A stretch of 64,000 nucleotides of DNA from Pantoea conspicua (lineage in GTDB: Bacteria > Pseudomonadota > Gammaproteobacteria > Enterobacterales > Enterobacteriaceae): contig NZ_MLFN01000001.1 of NCBI RefSeq assembly GCF_002095315.1, positions 1 to 64,000 on the forward strand, written 5' to 3'. Below the pieces are notes generated by a model. It did not search any database. It was not told the origin of the DNA and saw nothing but the letters and a program-made list of their open reading frames with translations. The translations under genes and the position numbers were made by a program. Shown here one piece after another: positions 9,246-19,138 of the stretch (within the stretch, counting starts at the first letter, position 1; each line of letters begins with the position of its first letter).

Positions 9246-10510
9246 TCAGTGTTTCATCACCGATCGGAGAATGTTCAGCGCTGCGTCAAACTGGTCATCG
9301 GGAATAGTTAATGGGTAAAGGAAGCGGATTACGTTGCCATATTGCCCACAGGTCAGCAGAAGCAGTCCCTGATCCAGCGCGTTTTTCTGGATGCGCTGTG
9401 CCGTCGCTGCGGAGGGTTCGCCGGTCTTAGCATCACAAAACTCTGCCGCAATCATCGAGCCCAGACCGCGAACCTGCGCCAGTTCCGAACACGACTCTTT
9501 GCAATCCAGCAGGGCAATCCGTAAGCGTTCGCCCAGCGCATCCGCACGCTGGCAAAGCTTTTCATCCTCAATAATGTCGAGCACAGCATGTGCCGCCGCC
9601 ACTGCCATCGGGTTACCGGCATAGGTTCCACCCAGTCCGCCAGGCGAGGGGGCGTCCATAATGTCGGCTTTACCGACTACGCCCGACAGCGGCATTCCCC
9701 CCGCCAGGCTCTTGGCCATCGTCATCAGATCGGGCTGATGCGCATAATGATCCATGGCAAACAGTTTGCCGGTGCGGGCAAAGCCGCTCTGCACTTCATC
9801 GGCAATCATGACAATGCCATGTTCGTCGCAGAGATGGCGAATAGCCGCGATAAGCTCCGGCGGGGCGACATTAAATCCGCCTTCTCCCTGTACCGGTTCG
9901 AAAATAATCGCGGCGACCTGGCTTGCATCAATATCTGCTTTAAACAGACGCTCAATGGCGATCAGCGTATCTGCCGTTGAGATGTTATGGAGCTGAGAGG
10001 GATAAGGGACGTGGTAGACCGACCCCGGAAAGGGACCAAAGCCTTTTTTGTACGGAGCCACTTTTCCGGTCAGCGCCATCGTCATGTAAGTGCGGCCATG
10101 GAAAGCCCCGCCGAAGGCGATAACGCCCGGCCGTCCGGTATGCGCGCGGGCAATCTTAATCGCGTTTTCAACTGCTTCAGCGCCGGTTGAAAAAAGGCGG
10201 TCTTAAGCGGGCCATCAATAGGCGCGGCTGCATTTATTTTTTCGGCCAGCGAAACATAACTCTCATAAGGCACAATCTGATACGCCGTATGAGTAAACGC
10301 CTTCAACTGCTGCTCCATCGCCTGAATCAGACGTGGATGGCGATGACCGGTATTCAGCACCGCTATACCCGCGGCAAAATCGATATAGTTATTCCCTTCA
10401 ACGTCTGTCAGCGTGCTGTTTTCTGCCGACATCGCAAAGAAATTACACATAACGCCTACACCCCGCGGGGTTGCACTCAGACGACGCTGCTGGAGATTGT
10501 TATTACTCAT
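9246..10510 (-). pseudogene. gabT: 4-aminobutyrate aminotransferase, one-base frameshift
   Basis: A class-III PLP aminotransferase that moves the amino group of GABA to 2-oxoglutarate, giving succinate semialdehyde. The N-terminal frame has the family start (ATPRGVGVMCNFF, NTGHRHPRLIQAM) and breaks in the run of six T (10190-10195 as A on plus). Adding one T restores STGAEAVENAIKIARA and joins the second frame, with EPVQGEGGF, ADEVQSGFARTG and the PLP-lysine motif MTMAKSLAGGMPL. The repaired length is 421 aa, the normal size. The break is probably a homopolymer miscall. A MocR regulator is divergent. Confidence 0.88.
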
Positions 10511-10612
10511 GTTGATGCCTCATCGATTTCAATTTGTTTGTAATACGATGAATAATCTGTCAGCGTTTGGCACCTTTAACGAGAGCCAGAATGTTTTATT
10601 TATAGGATCCAA

Positions 10613-12157
10613 ATGCGTTCAATTGCCGGAGATGTGATCAGACAGGCATTTTCCCAGTGTGAAGAAGGAAAACTTCATAAGCGGCTTTATATCGCCATAA
10701 CAGAGTCGATCCTCACGGGGAATCTCAACCCTTCAGCCCGCATGCCGCCGACGCGCGATTTAGCAGAAGAACTTGAGCTGTCGCGCAATACTGTGCTTCG
10801 GGTCTATGAGCAATTGCAGGCAGAAGGATACATTTCAACGCAGAGAGGCAATGGGACGTTTGTCACCCATAGCGTGCTGGATAATCTCGATACCCGACCG
10901 CTGCTGAACGCAGATGAGGCGCCTGCTGAAGACCGTTCACTTCTGTCTGACCGGTGCCGGGTGCTTCTGCAACATGCCAGTGCCAGTCCACGACAGTGGG
11001 GAGCCTTTCTGCCTGGTGTACCGGATGTGGTGAGTTTTCCGCATCGGGTAATGAAAAAAATCCACGATCGTCAGGCGCGAAAGCCTCTTCCGGAACATCT
11101 GACCTATGATTCGACTGGCGGCGCGCAGGATCTCAAAGCGGCCCTGACAGACTATCTTCGAACCGCTCGCGGCGTTCGCTGTACGCCCGATCAGATTCTC
11201 ATTACGGAAGGCATTCATCAGGCGCTTGACCTGGTGACGCGTTCGCTTTGCAATCCAGGTGATACCGCCTGGACTGAAGAGCCCGGATACTGGGGAATAA
11301 AGAATATTCTTCGGATCAATGGCGTGGGCATTTTACCCATGCCGGTAGACGAACAGGGGCTGATACCGGCGGCAACGACCGAAGTTACGCCAAAGCTGAT
11401 GTTCGTCACTCCCTCGCATCAGTACCCTTTGGGTTCAGTGATGAGCCTGAGCCGCAGACAAGGGCTTCTTTCCCTCGCCCGTGATAGCGGCAGCTGGATT
11501 ATTGAAGATGACTATGACAGCGAGTTTCGTTTTTCCGGCCAGCCTATTCCCGCCTTACAGGGACTGGAAGAAAACAGTCCGGTCATTTATATCGGTACAT
11601 TCAGCAAAACTCTTTACCCCGCTCTCCGGCTTGGCTATGTGGTCCTGCCAAAAGCGATATCGACCCCGCTCAAAAAAATGCACAGTGAGCTCTATCGGGG
11701 CGGCCATCTTCAGATTCAGGTGGCGTTAGCCGAATTTATCCGCGAAGGTTATTACGCTGCACACATCCGAAAAATGCGTCAGCTTTATAGCCGCCGCAGG
11801 CAGTGTCTGGTAAATCTGATCACCCGCGGCATGGGACCCGACTATTTAGGCCAGTACAATAGTAACGCCGGCCTGCATCTTATCCTGCAGCTTCCTGTTG
11901 AGAGTGATGATGTCAAAATCGCTCTTGATGCCAATAATGCCGGATTACTGGTTCGTCCATTATCGCGTTACTTTGTGGACAAGGTGACAATACGCGGACT
12001 ACTGCTGGGTTTTGCGCATATGGATGAAAAAGAAATTGAAATGGCTTTCACCCGGCTGCGTAAAATTATACAAGTCAATAAGGTGGGTGATTACAATCCT
12101 GATGATGTTAGCGAGCCAGACACACTGTCATCGAAGAATAAACAAGCGATCCGCTGA
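10613..12157 (+). CDS. MocR/GabR-type PLP-dependent transcriptional regulator
   Basis: A 514-aa fusion of an N-terminal GntR winged helix (about 15-85: MPPTRDLAEELELSRNTVLRVY, then the wing GYISTQRGNGTFV) with a class-I aminotransferase-like domain (about 130-480). The PLP lysine is Lys332 in FSKTLYPALRLGY, and EDDYDSEFR supplies the conserved Asp/Tyr pair. In GabR, GABA reacts with PLP in this domain and activates gabT. The divergent gabT here suggests the same role. An AGGATCC ribosome site precedes the ATG. Confidence 0.88.
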   Translation: MRSIAGDVIRQAFSQCEEGKLHKRLYIAITESILTGNLNPSARMPPTRDLAEELELSRNTVLRVYEQLQAEGYISTQRGNGTFVTHSVLDNLDTRPLLNADEAPAEDRSLLSDRCRVLLQHASASPRQWGAFLPGVPDVVSFPHRVMKKIHDRQARKPLPEHLTYDSTGGAQDLKAALTDYLRTARGVRCTPDQILITEGIHQALDLVTRSLCNPGDTAWTEEPGYWGIKNILRINGVGILPMPVDEQGLIPAATTEVTPKLMFVTPSHQYPLGSVMSLSRRQGLLSLARDSGSWIIEDDYDSEFRFSGQPIPALQGLEENSPVIYIGTFSKTLYPALRLGYVVLPKAISTPLKKMHSELYRGGHLQIQVALAEFIREGYYAAHIRKMRQLYSRRRQCLVNLITRGMGPDYLGQYNSNAGLHLILQLPVESDDVKIALDANNAGLLVRPLSRYFVDKVTIRGLLLGFAHMDEKEIEMAFTRLRKIIQVNKVGDYNPDDVSEPDTLSSKNKQAIR

Positions 12158-12562
12158 TAAGTCTGGCTAAGAACGATGTCACCTCTGCATTTGACTCCCG
12201 GAGCAGCACATTATTGAGATGTGCGCATTGTGACGCACTGCCATCTTATTGCATTATAATACTGCTCATTTTTCAGGCGAAAATTTTGCTAAAGTTTAGC
12301 AATCCCTTTAGCAAAAAACATCCTGTCGTTGCATTCAGATAAATCAGTTCGGATGTTACACACAGAAAATCCGGCTGTCAGAGTATAATTTTACGTAAAA
12401 AACAGCATCCGCATAATCTTAACATTGCATAATTACACTGTTCCGGTGTTGTCACATCAGACAGCTCGCCAGAGTTTTTATATCCTAATAATTTATTGAT
12501 AAACAAGAGAAAATTTAATTAAAAGTTCAATTCGTGCTTATTATTGTCAATGACGACTATCA

Positions 12563-12611
12563 TTGATACAGATCAATATACGATCAAATCCCCTCCCATA
12601 TAATCCGCAAT
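12563..12611 (+). promoter_or_regulatory. FNR-type class II promoter
   Basis: TTGATACAGATCAA (12563-12576) matches the FNR consensus TTGAT-N4-ATCAA at every fixed base. A perfect TATAAT lies at 12599-12604. A start about seven bases later (near 12611) puts the FNR centre at -41.5, the class II activation position. This predicts oxygen-limited induction of the downstream unit. Confidence 0.65.
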
Positions 12612-12857
12612 GTTAATTATTGCTGCAAAGCAAGTCACTCTGAGAGCTTTATTAGCCCCTTTTTGTCCGGTATGCATTAAGGGGTATTTTTTAATTCTGA
12701 CTGATTTTAACTTAACGATAACGAATTCAATAAAACAGCGATACTTAAAACAACCTTTTTTACTGCGTATTATTTACAGGCAGATCAATTAATAAACACG
12801 TGAGTATCATTATATTAACCGCAACTGAAAGCCAATAAAATAATGCAGGGATTCACT

Positions 12858-13241
12858 ATGATAACGCCAGTCAGAATTATCCCTGCTGCTATTATGAAGG
12901 CTATTTCCTCATCTGCTACTGCCGCCGATGAAATAAAGATCCTGAATAGGACAACAAAAGAAATTTCATACCAGACACACTGCTCCGCTGAAGGTGCGGA
13001 TGCTACTTTACAACAACAGTTTGTTCACGACATTAGCAAAACTCATCCGGCAGAGATTCTGGTTAATTCGTTCTCCTGCCTCTGCCCTGCATTCAACAAC
13101 GCGTTCGGCGACTACCGCCAGACAGGACATCATTTCGTTCATTCAGCCACACCAACTTCTGAGCTATTTTCAGGCGCCTTTCAACCGGGCCAATCAGAAA
13201 TATTCTTAAAAAGCCTCTTACTGAACAGCCCGTTAATTTGA
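12858..13241 (+). CDS. Hypothetical protein in FNR-controlled transcription unit
   Basis: A 127-aa open frame whose product I do not recognise. It starts at an ATG seven bases after AGGGA and lies between the FNR-type promoter and an intrinsic terminator at 13293, so it has the signs of a complete single-gene unit. The N-terminus (VRIIPAAIMKAISSSATAADE) resembles a weak signal peptide with a cleavage site after ATA, although a Lys interrupts the hydrophobic part. The C-terminal half has low-complexity polar sequence and two close cysteines (SCLC). It could also be a decayed gene. Confidence 0.4.
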   Translation: MITPVRIIPAAIMKAISSSATAADEIKILNRTTKEISYQTHCSAEGADATLQQQFVHDISKTHPAEILVNSFSCLCPAFNNAFGDYRQTGHHFVHSATPTSELFSGAFQPGQSEIFLKSLLLNSPLI

Positions 13242-13292
13242 GGAGTATAGCCAGGGACTTAATTCGTTCCCCCTGACAACCGCTTTACCTCA

Positions 13293-13315
13293 GCCCTCGC
13301 AATAGGGCGCTTTTT
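13293..13315 (+). terminator. Intrinsic terminator
   Basis: GCCCT-N6-AGGGC followed by GCTTTTT. It closes the unit that begins at the FNR-type promoter. Confidence 0.6.
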
Positions 13316-13358
13316 AGATTTTTCTGAATATCATCAATGATTTAAAGGATAACGTTAA

Positions 13359-13877
13359 ATGCGTAATATATGTCTGGTTGTCGCTTTATTTGCTATGGCT
13401 GCTCCGTCTTTTGCTGCACAGCATTCATTTGGATTAGGTTATTCACGTTCTGATATCGGCGATGGGGATCACCTTAACGGAGGTAACATTAAGTATGGTT
13501 ATCAGCCCGATGATTCTGCTCTGGGCTTAATCACGTCGGTGACGCTGACCGGTGACAGTGATAAAAACCAGCAAGACGGCGTGAAAACCGATGGTACTCT
13601 CGGATATGGCTCATTAATGATAGGTGCCACTTATCAGATCACTGACTGGGTTAAACCGTATGCGATGGTGGGTGTGGGTCGGGCAGGCTACAAAATTGAT
13701 GTTAGCTATGCAGGTAACAAAGAGACGATCAAAGATCACGATACGGCGTTCTCCTATGGTGCGGGGCTACAAATCGAACCCGTAAAAGATATTTTTATTG
13801 ATCTGGGCTATGAGGGATCACGACTCTTTGATACTCAGGTGAAGACATTCACTGCAGGTGCGGGCTACCGATTCTGA
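13359..13877 (+). CDS. Ail/OmpX-like outer-membrane beta-barrel protein
   Basis: A 172-aa exported protein. The signal peptide covers about residues 1-19 (PSFA cleavage). The mature part alternates hydrophobic and polar residues as in eight-strand barrels, with strands such as HSFGLGYSR, VKPYAMVGVGRAGY and IFIDLGYEGS, and ends in the outer-membrane assembly signal GAGYRF. Family members act in adhesion, serum resistance or envelope stability; the role here is not determined. Ribosome site AAGGA. Confidence 0.85.
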   Translation: MRNICLVVALFAMAAPSFAAQHSFGLGYSRSDIGDGDHLNGGNIKYGYQPDDSALGLITSVTLTGDSDKNQQDGVKTDGTLGYGSLMIGATYQITDWVKPYAMVGVGRAGYKIDVSYAGNKETIKDHDTAFSYGAGLQIEPVKDIFIDLGYEGSRLFDTQVKTFTAGAGYRF

Positions 13878-13913
13878 TTGGCTCCTTAACCCGCCAGGGT
13901 AATTTATCATCCA

Positions 13914-13948
13914 TAAAACCACCCTAAGATTAGTAGAGTGGCTTTTTT
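13914..13948 (+). terminator. Probable terminator after barrel gene
   Basis: CCAC...GTGG hairpin with a long loop followed by CTTTTTT. The stem is short, so confidence is moderate. Confidence 0.45.
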
Positions 13949-14090
13949 CTGTCTGGTTGCTGATCGTCCGGAACATCTTTTCCTGGATGAATAAAACAAT
14001 GTCTTGAAAAGATCTCCACGGGATCAGAATCAGCCTTTCCTCGCCGGTATCTTTATGCCAGATTCTGCTTACCTCTGAAAGCGCAGAGGT

Positions 14091-14709
14091 TCATAGCGGC
14101 GTGTCGAATCCGCTCAGTGGAATGGCAGCCAGCAACTCACCCGCCCCATTCACCAGTGCCTGGACGGAAAGGCTGCGGATGCCGCTACCCAGAATTTCAA
14201 GGCCCGGGCTGCGAAGGGACGACGCAGAAACAGAGATTTGTTCGCCAGCAACGGAGCCCAGCTGAATATACCGCAGACACGGTTCCCCAGCCGTGAGCCC
14301 CGATTCGCCGTGGCCTGCGTGAGTATCCGGCTCGCTGTGTAAGCGCAGCCCAGGAAGAAAGTCCGGCAGTTATCGCCGCTGCAGCCCGTGCATCACCCAC
14401 GCTGTCCGGAACCGGCACGACTGAACAAACTGAGATAAGTACCTGAGGAGCCATTGAACCAAACGGTGATAGAGCAAACAGGCGGTAGACTCGTTGTTCA
14501 TCCAGGCTAATTCCCACGCCATCAATGCCCTGAACAAATTTTGACTCAGCCGCACGCGTATAGTACCTGCCCGCAGCGAGACGCTTAACGATCGGGCTCA
14601 TAGGCGCAGCCTGCACACGTATCACAACTTCACCTTCGCTGGCCTGCGGCTCAGGAAAATCGCCATATGAAGGCGGCATGTCAAAACGGGAAACGATAGC
14701 AGCACGCAT
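14091..14709 (-). pseudogene. Quinone-oxidoreductase-like (MDR) gene, decayed
   Basis: Remnant of a medium-chain dehydrogenase/reductase of the zinc-free type. The N-terminal GroES-like domain is readable (MRAAIVSRFD, EGEVVIRVQAAPMSPIVKR, then AAAITAGLSSWAAL). Near 14320 the frame changes and most of the Rossmann domain is absent. The C-terminal part resumes in another frame (VAGEQISVSASSLRSPGLEI, LGSGIRSLSVQALVNGAGEL). At about 205 codons against a usual 310-330, and without the nucleotide-binding GxGxxG region, it cannot be functional. Confidence 0.75.
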
Positions 14710-14733
14710 AGACAGTCCTTATGAGGAGTGATG

Positions 14734-14825
14734 TTATTGCACCTGGATGCCCTGTTGGCGGGCGCGATGAAGACGGCTCAGTTGAAAGCCATCACGGATA
14801 TTTAATCCATTGAGCGTCACGTGAA
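14734..14825 (-). pseudogene. Short 3' gene remnant, family unknown
   Basis: An open stretch ending in a stop reads LNGLNIRDGFQLSRLHRARQ and then QGIQVQ, which looks like the tail of a real protein, but no start or domain is left. It sits directly upstream of the decayed oxidoreductase in the same direction. Confidence 0.25.
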
Positions 14826-15014
14826 GTGCTCAGGGTGTTCATCCGCGCCAATGTCCGGGCGGACCACCTCAGCCAAAACAATTTCGGTTAACCCTGCGGC
14901 TATGGTTCATAATAAATGCTGCGCATTTAACGGATAACCGTGAAGACAACGGTTACTGAATGTTTGACACTTATCTGACAACTCAGGGTTGTTAGCTGAA
15001 TATAAGGGAAAATA

Positions 15015-16078
15015 ATGCCGTTGCTATTTGATGAGTTATCTGGTTTGCCATCATGGGTACCTGTTGTATTACTCTTCTCGCTCTCATTTGTACTGGGTTT
15101 TCTTGCACGCCTTATCCTTCTCAGGTTTATTCGCTACTGGCAGAGTCGTGATCGAAAACTGTTCAAATCCCTCGAAAAACATCTTCGTGGCTCGATGTTC
15201 CTATTCATTCCCTTATTGATGGTCAATGTCGGGATTAATTACATCGACATTCACCCGGATCTGCTGGTTTTTATTACCAATACGGTGAATGTTTTTATAA
15301 TATTATCGTTTTGCTCAGTATTAATTCGATTAACGAACGTGGCGCAGGATATGCTATATATCCGCTACGACATCAATATTTCGAATAACCTTCGTGCGCG
15401 TAAAATTCGCACACAGATTATTTATGTAAAGAAAGTGGTCATTGTCATACTGGTATTATTCTGCCTCTCTCTGATTCTGCTCAGTTTTCCCGGCGTGAGA
15501 AAATTCGGTACCACTATCCTCGCCGGTGCTGGCGTAGCGGCATCATCATTGGTTTTGCCCTGCAGAAGTCGCTGGTCAATCTGTTTGCCGGTATTCAGAT
15601 CGCCTTTACCCAGCCGATCAAAATTGACGACGCCGTGGTGGTAGAAAAAGAATGGGGCTGGATTGAAGAGATCAACCTGACCTATGTGGTGGTGCGAATC
15701 TGGGATTTGCGCCGACTGGTGTTGCCCATCACCTATTTTACAGAAAATCCGTTTCAGAACTGGACGCGCAATAATGCGCAGATTCTGGGCTCTGTTTTCC
15801 TCTACGTTGATTATTCAATGCCGTTAGAACCGCTGCGACAGCATTTTGAAAAAGTGCTGAATGAAACCAAACTCTGGGATCGGGAAACTCAGGTGCTTCA
15901 GGTGACCGATACCACCGAGAAGACCATGACGATCAGGATGCTGATGACCGCGCAAAATTCCCCGATAGCCTTTGATTTACGCTGTCACGTCCGGGAAAAA
16001 ATGATTGAATTTATTCAGCAGAATTACCCGCAGAGCCTGCCTCACGTCAGGGCGTCACTTACCGATACCGCTGCCTGA
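15015..16078 (+). pseudogene. MscS-family mechanosensitive channel, one-base frameshift
   Basis: A small-conductance mechanosensitive channel: N-terminal transmembrane segments (about 16-35, 60-80, 88-105), the pore-lining helix, then the MscS beta domain and C-terminal region. The frame breaks at a GG pair (15539-15540); adding one G reads GAGVAGIIIGFALQKSLVNL, the TM3 helix, followed by FAGIQIAF and the beta domain (VVVEKEWGWIEEINLTYVVV, IWDLRRLVLPI). The repaired protein is 354 aa. The channel vents solutes on osmotic downshock. The break sits exactly in the pore helix but is likely a homopolymer miscall. Start supported by AAGGGA. Confidence 0.85.
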
Positions 16079-16289
16079 CAGGCGGTGAGGTGAGTTGCAG
16101 TCGAATAAAAGCGGAAGATACAGTGAGCCTTCTCGGCGTCAGGGCCGCTGTTCTTCCGCCTCTCACAAACGTGCCGCACTCTGCTTTCCGCTCCAGGCCA
16201 GAGCAGTCAGTCAATCGCCTGATTTATATGACCGGCGGCGTCGATCCGGCATAGTTTTCAGCCTCCGCATAGCATTGCCACTCTTGTGA

Positions 16290-16622
16290 CAGACCAGGTT
16301 TAGCGTGGCCGGAAAGTTATCTCGCGCCGCTTTGTGGTGTGGTGCCAGCCTTCATTTTATCCGCATCAGGTTGCACACTTTACTGCCTGTTACACCACTG
16401 ACTTTGCAGAAAAACTGCCGCAACTCCGGCTGCCAGTACAGATTTTATGGGGCGCCGAAGATGAGTAGCAACCCGTTAAGTATGGAAAGCGTTTGCAGCG
16501 CGACATTGTCTCTTCCACACTGCATATCTATGAGCAGGCCGGACACTTTCTAATGGAAGATGCTCCCTTGCCTGTCGCCGCACAGTTAATTGACTTTGTT
16601 AATCAACATAATATGAGGTAGA
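16290..16622 (+). pseudogene. Alpha/beta hydrolase, 3' fragment with in-frame stop
   Basis: The C-terminal part of a hydrolase is readable: AWPESYLAPL, then (in another frame) DFAEKLPQLRLPVQILWGAE, a TAG stop, and RLQRDIVSSTLHIYEQAGHF ending LIDFVNQHNMR just before the GST gene. The Asp and His positions of the triad can be recognised (GAED, GHF), but the nucleophile half is gone and the TAG interrupts the rest. It is a relic. Confidence 0.65.
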
Positions 16623-16625
16623 GCC

Positions 16626-17234
16626 ATGATCCTGATCGGAATGCTGGATTCACCCTATGTCAGACGGGTTGCTATTTACATGAAGGTATTGGGTATTCAT
16701 TTTGAACATCGCCCGCTTTCGGTATTCAGCAATTTTGACGCCTTATCACAAATTAACCCAGCCGTTAAAGTCCCAACGCTTATCACAGATGATAATCAGG
16801 TGCTGATCGACTCAACACTGATCATTAATTACCTTGAAAAATATTGCGGTCATACGCCTGCACCCACATCAGCGTCTGAAGCGGAACAAATACGGGATCT
16901 GCATCTTACCGGATTCGCCCTGGCAGCCTGCGAAAAAGCGGTACAGATTGTGTATGAAAAGCGTGTCAGGCCGGAAGAAAAACAACATCAGCCCTGGGTG
17001 AATCGGGTCACTCAACAACTTCATGGCGCCTGGCAAACGCTGGATAACGGGCTGCGGGAAAGTCACCCAGACATGTTGTCTGTAGCCGGTATTACTATTG
17101 CAGTAGCCTGGAGTTTTACAGATTTGATGCTGCCGGATACGGTGAATCGTACGCGCTATCCTGAAGGGGCCGGATTTACACTACTGGCCGAACAGCGACC
17201 GGAATTTTTGACAACGCCCATGAACCAGGCCTGA
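16626..17234 (+). CDS. Glutathione S-transferase family protein
   Basis: A 202-aa GST-fold protein. The thioredoxin-like domain (1-75) has SPYVRRVAIYMKVLGI, the cis-proline motif VPTLI (about 60) and the glutathione-contact DSTLI. A helical C-terminal domain follows. It resembles YfcG/YibF-like bacterial GSTs and should bind glutathione for detoxification or disulfide chemistry. It starts directly after the relic hydrolase and is followed by about 590 non-coding bases. Confidence 0.85.
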   Translation: MILIGMLDSPYVRRVAIYMKVLGIHFEHRPLSVFSNFDALSQINPAVKVPTLITDDNQVLIDSTLIINYLEKYCGHTPAPTSASEAEQIRDLHLTGFALAACEKAVQIVYEKRVRPEEKQHQPWVNRVTQQLHGAWQTLDNGLRESHPDMLSVAGITIAVAWSFTDLMLPDTVNRTRYPEGAGFTLLAEQRPEFLTTPMNQA

Positions 17235-17823
17235 AGAGTCATTTAAAGCGCGGTAACGCAGGCCGTGATAGCTGAACTGCCCTCGGCTTCACATTCCATA
17301 CAGGGCTGGCTTATTGCTATGGATGAAAATGGATTCCGGTGCCAGTTTACCGTCGGGGCGGCTCAACCGCGGCTGCGGTTAAGTCCGGCTATCAGCATCT
17401 TGCTAATCGCACAATATTCGGCTGGATAGAGTGACGGGCTGAACAGGCAGGCGCTGGCCCGGCTTTGAACTTCTTTCCAGCAAGGTACGGGACGACGGCA
17501 CACATCGCCTATTCACGTCTCTTCCGGGATGTCTCAATTCACCACAACGTTCACTGTAATCAGTGAAATCAGACTGCGGAGATCCAGGAAGCAGACATTC
17601 TGTATAAACAGGCTGACAGTTATGCCTCATTGTGCTTAACGATATAGACATTAATTGTTTCAATGACTTATTCTCCGCCAACCTCACTTTTCTCGCTTTT
17701 CTGAACGGTTTGACCCCATCGCGATATCTGCATCGCAGGAAAGGTTAAAGCAAAAATATTGCATTAAGCCCGTACTGCCCGTATACCTTACTAAAGCTAA
17801 TCCTTTGCATTAAGGTATCGATC
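17235..17823. other. Non-coding stretch with one stray iteron
   Basis: About 590 bp without a credible gene. An open frame on the minus strand (17403-17687) is rejected because it merely reads through the iteron copy at 17549 and has no ribosome site or domain. The end of the region is AT-rich and probably holds the promoter of the MFS gene. Confidence 0.5.
17549..17567 (+). repeat. Isolated RepA iteron-like site
   Basis: GTTCACTGTAATCAGTGAA matches the replicon iteron (GTTCACTGTAATCAGTAAA) over 17 of 19 positions, some 21 kb from the main array. Confidence 0.7.
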
Positions 17824-19023
17824 ATGACAGCCATCCCGCCCGTTCTGCCTCCCCGTTCCGCTGCACGTCTGACGCTTTTCAGCTTCATCGGCGCGGTATT
17901 GATTTCGGCCACCAGCAGCGCACCGACGCCGCTTTATCCGCTCTACCGCACGCTGTTTCATCTGAGCCCGTCGCTGCTCACCCTGATATTTGGTGTCTAT
18001 GCCTTCGCGCTGCTGGCCGCGTTGCTGACGGTGGGGAAAATTTCTGACTATACCGGCCGACGACCACTGATGTTGCTGGCCCTGGCGCTCAATAGCGTGG
18101 CGCTGGTGATTTTTATCTGTGCTGATTCCGCTACGGTTTTAATCGGCGCACGTCTGGTGCAGGGCTTTGCGACCGGCATCGCCTTACCGACTTTTGGTGC
18201 GACCCTAATCGATGCCAATAAACATCGCGGTCCGCTGCTCAACTCCGTCACCGCCTTTCTGGGAATGACGCTGGGAACCCTGGCAGGCAGCATCCTGGTC
18301 ACTTACGCCCCCTTCCCTACCGTGATGCTTTATGCGCTGTTGTTACTGGCGATGCTGGTGGCAATGGCGCTGTTGCCGTTGATACCCGAAACCATTTCAC
18401 CTCAGCCTGGGGTGCTGGCTGCGCTGCGGCCGCAGGTGAAGATTCCGCGTCGTGCACTGGGCCCTCTGTTGAAAGTCGCGCCGGTGAACATTGCAACCTG
18501 GATGCTGGGCGGATTCTATCTTTCACTGATGCCGACGCTGGTGATCAGCGCCACCGGCCTGACGTCGCCTTTTATCGGTGGCAGTGTGGTAGCAACCCTG
18601 ATGCTGAGCGCCACCGCCGCGGTGTTTTTCTTCCGGTCGCTGCCACCCACGCGAGCACTTTTTGTTGGAACGCTGATGCTGATAGCCGGCGTCAGTCTCA
18701 CTCTCTCTGGAGTCGGTTTGCATGCCGTCGCCTGGCTCTATCTCGGTACGGCCATTGCGGGTCAGGGATTTGGCTCAATCTTTTCAAATGTGCTGAAGAT
18801 TATTATGCAGCTCGCTGAAAACCATGAGCGCGCCGGGCTGTTCTCGGCCTTTCTCATCAAAAGCTATCTCGCCTTTGCGCTACCGGCGATTCTGGCAGGC
18901 ATCGCTGCGCCACACATTGGCCTGACCCTGACCGCGTTTCTTTATGGCATGACGATTGTGATGCTGGCGCTGGTGTCGTTGCTGGCGGTCAGATCCGGTT
19001 CATTTGCCCGGGCGCACAGCTAA
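17824..19023 (+). CDS. MFS transporter
   Basis: A 399-aa membrane protein with about 12 transmembrane segments. The MFS loop 2-3 signature is present (GKISDYTGRRPLML), as is an RLVQGFATGIALP stretch typical of TM4-TM5 in drug/proton antiporter-like members. Substrate not predictable. It appears monocistronic. Confidence 0.85.
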   Translation: MTAIPPVLPPRSAARLTLFSFIGAVLISATSSAPTPLYPLYRTLFHLSPSLLTLIFGVYAFALLAALLTVGKISDYTGRRPLMLLALALNSVALVIFICADSATVLIGARLVQGFATGIALPTFGATLIDANKHRGPLLNSVTAFLGMTLGTLAGSILVTYAPFPTVMLYALLLLAMLVAMALLPLIPETISPQPGVLAALRPQVKIPRRALGPLLKVAPVNIATWMLGGFYLSLMPTLVISATGLTSPFIGGSVVATLMLSATAAVFFFRSLPPTRALFVGTLMLIAGVSLTLSGVGLHAVAWLYLGTAIAGQGFGSIFSNVLKIIMQLAENHERAGLFSAFLIKSYLAFALPAILAGIAAPHIGLTLTAFLYGMTIVMLALVSLLAVRSGSFARAHS

Positions 19024-19138
19024 ATAGTGGGACTGAATGACCAGCCTCCCCGCCACGTCATTCACAAATCGGGATTATCATTTACACTCAAACGGTTCGA
19101 TTCACTGAGTCCTGCTGTTGGGTAACGCCATAAATATC

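Noticed and set aside
12548-12565. CAATGA-N6-TCATTG as a Fur box
   Set aside because: Spacing and outer bases do not fit the Fur 19-mer; overlap with the FNR site explains part of the symmetry.
12610-12792. 60-aa frame at the FNR promoter
   Set aside because: Its ATG coincides with the predicted transcription start and it has no ribosome site.
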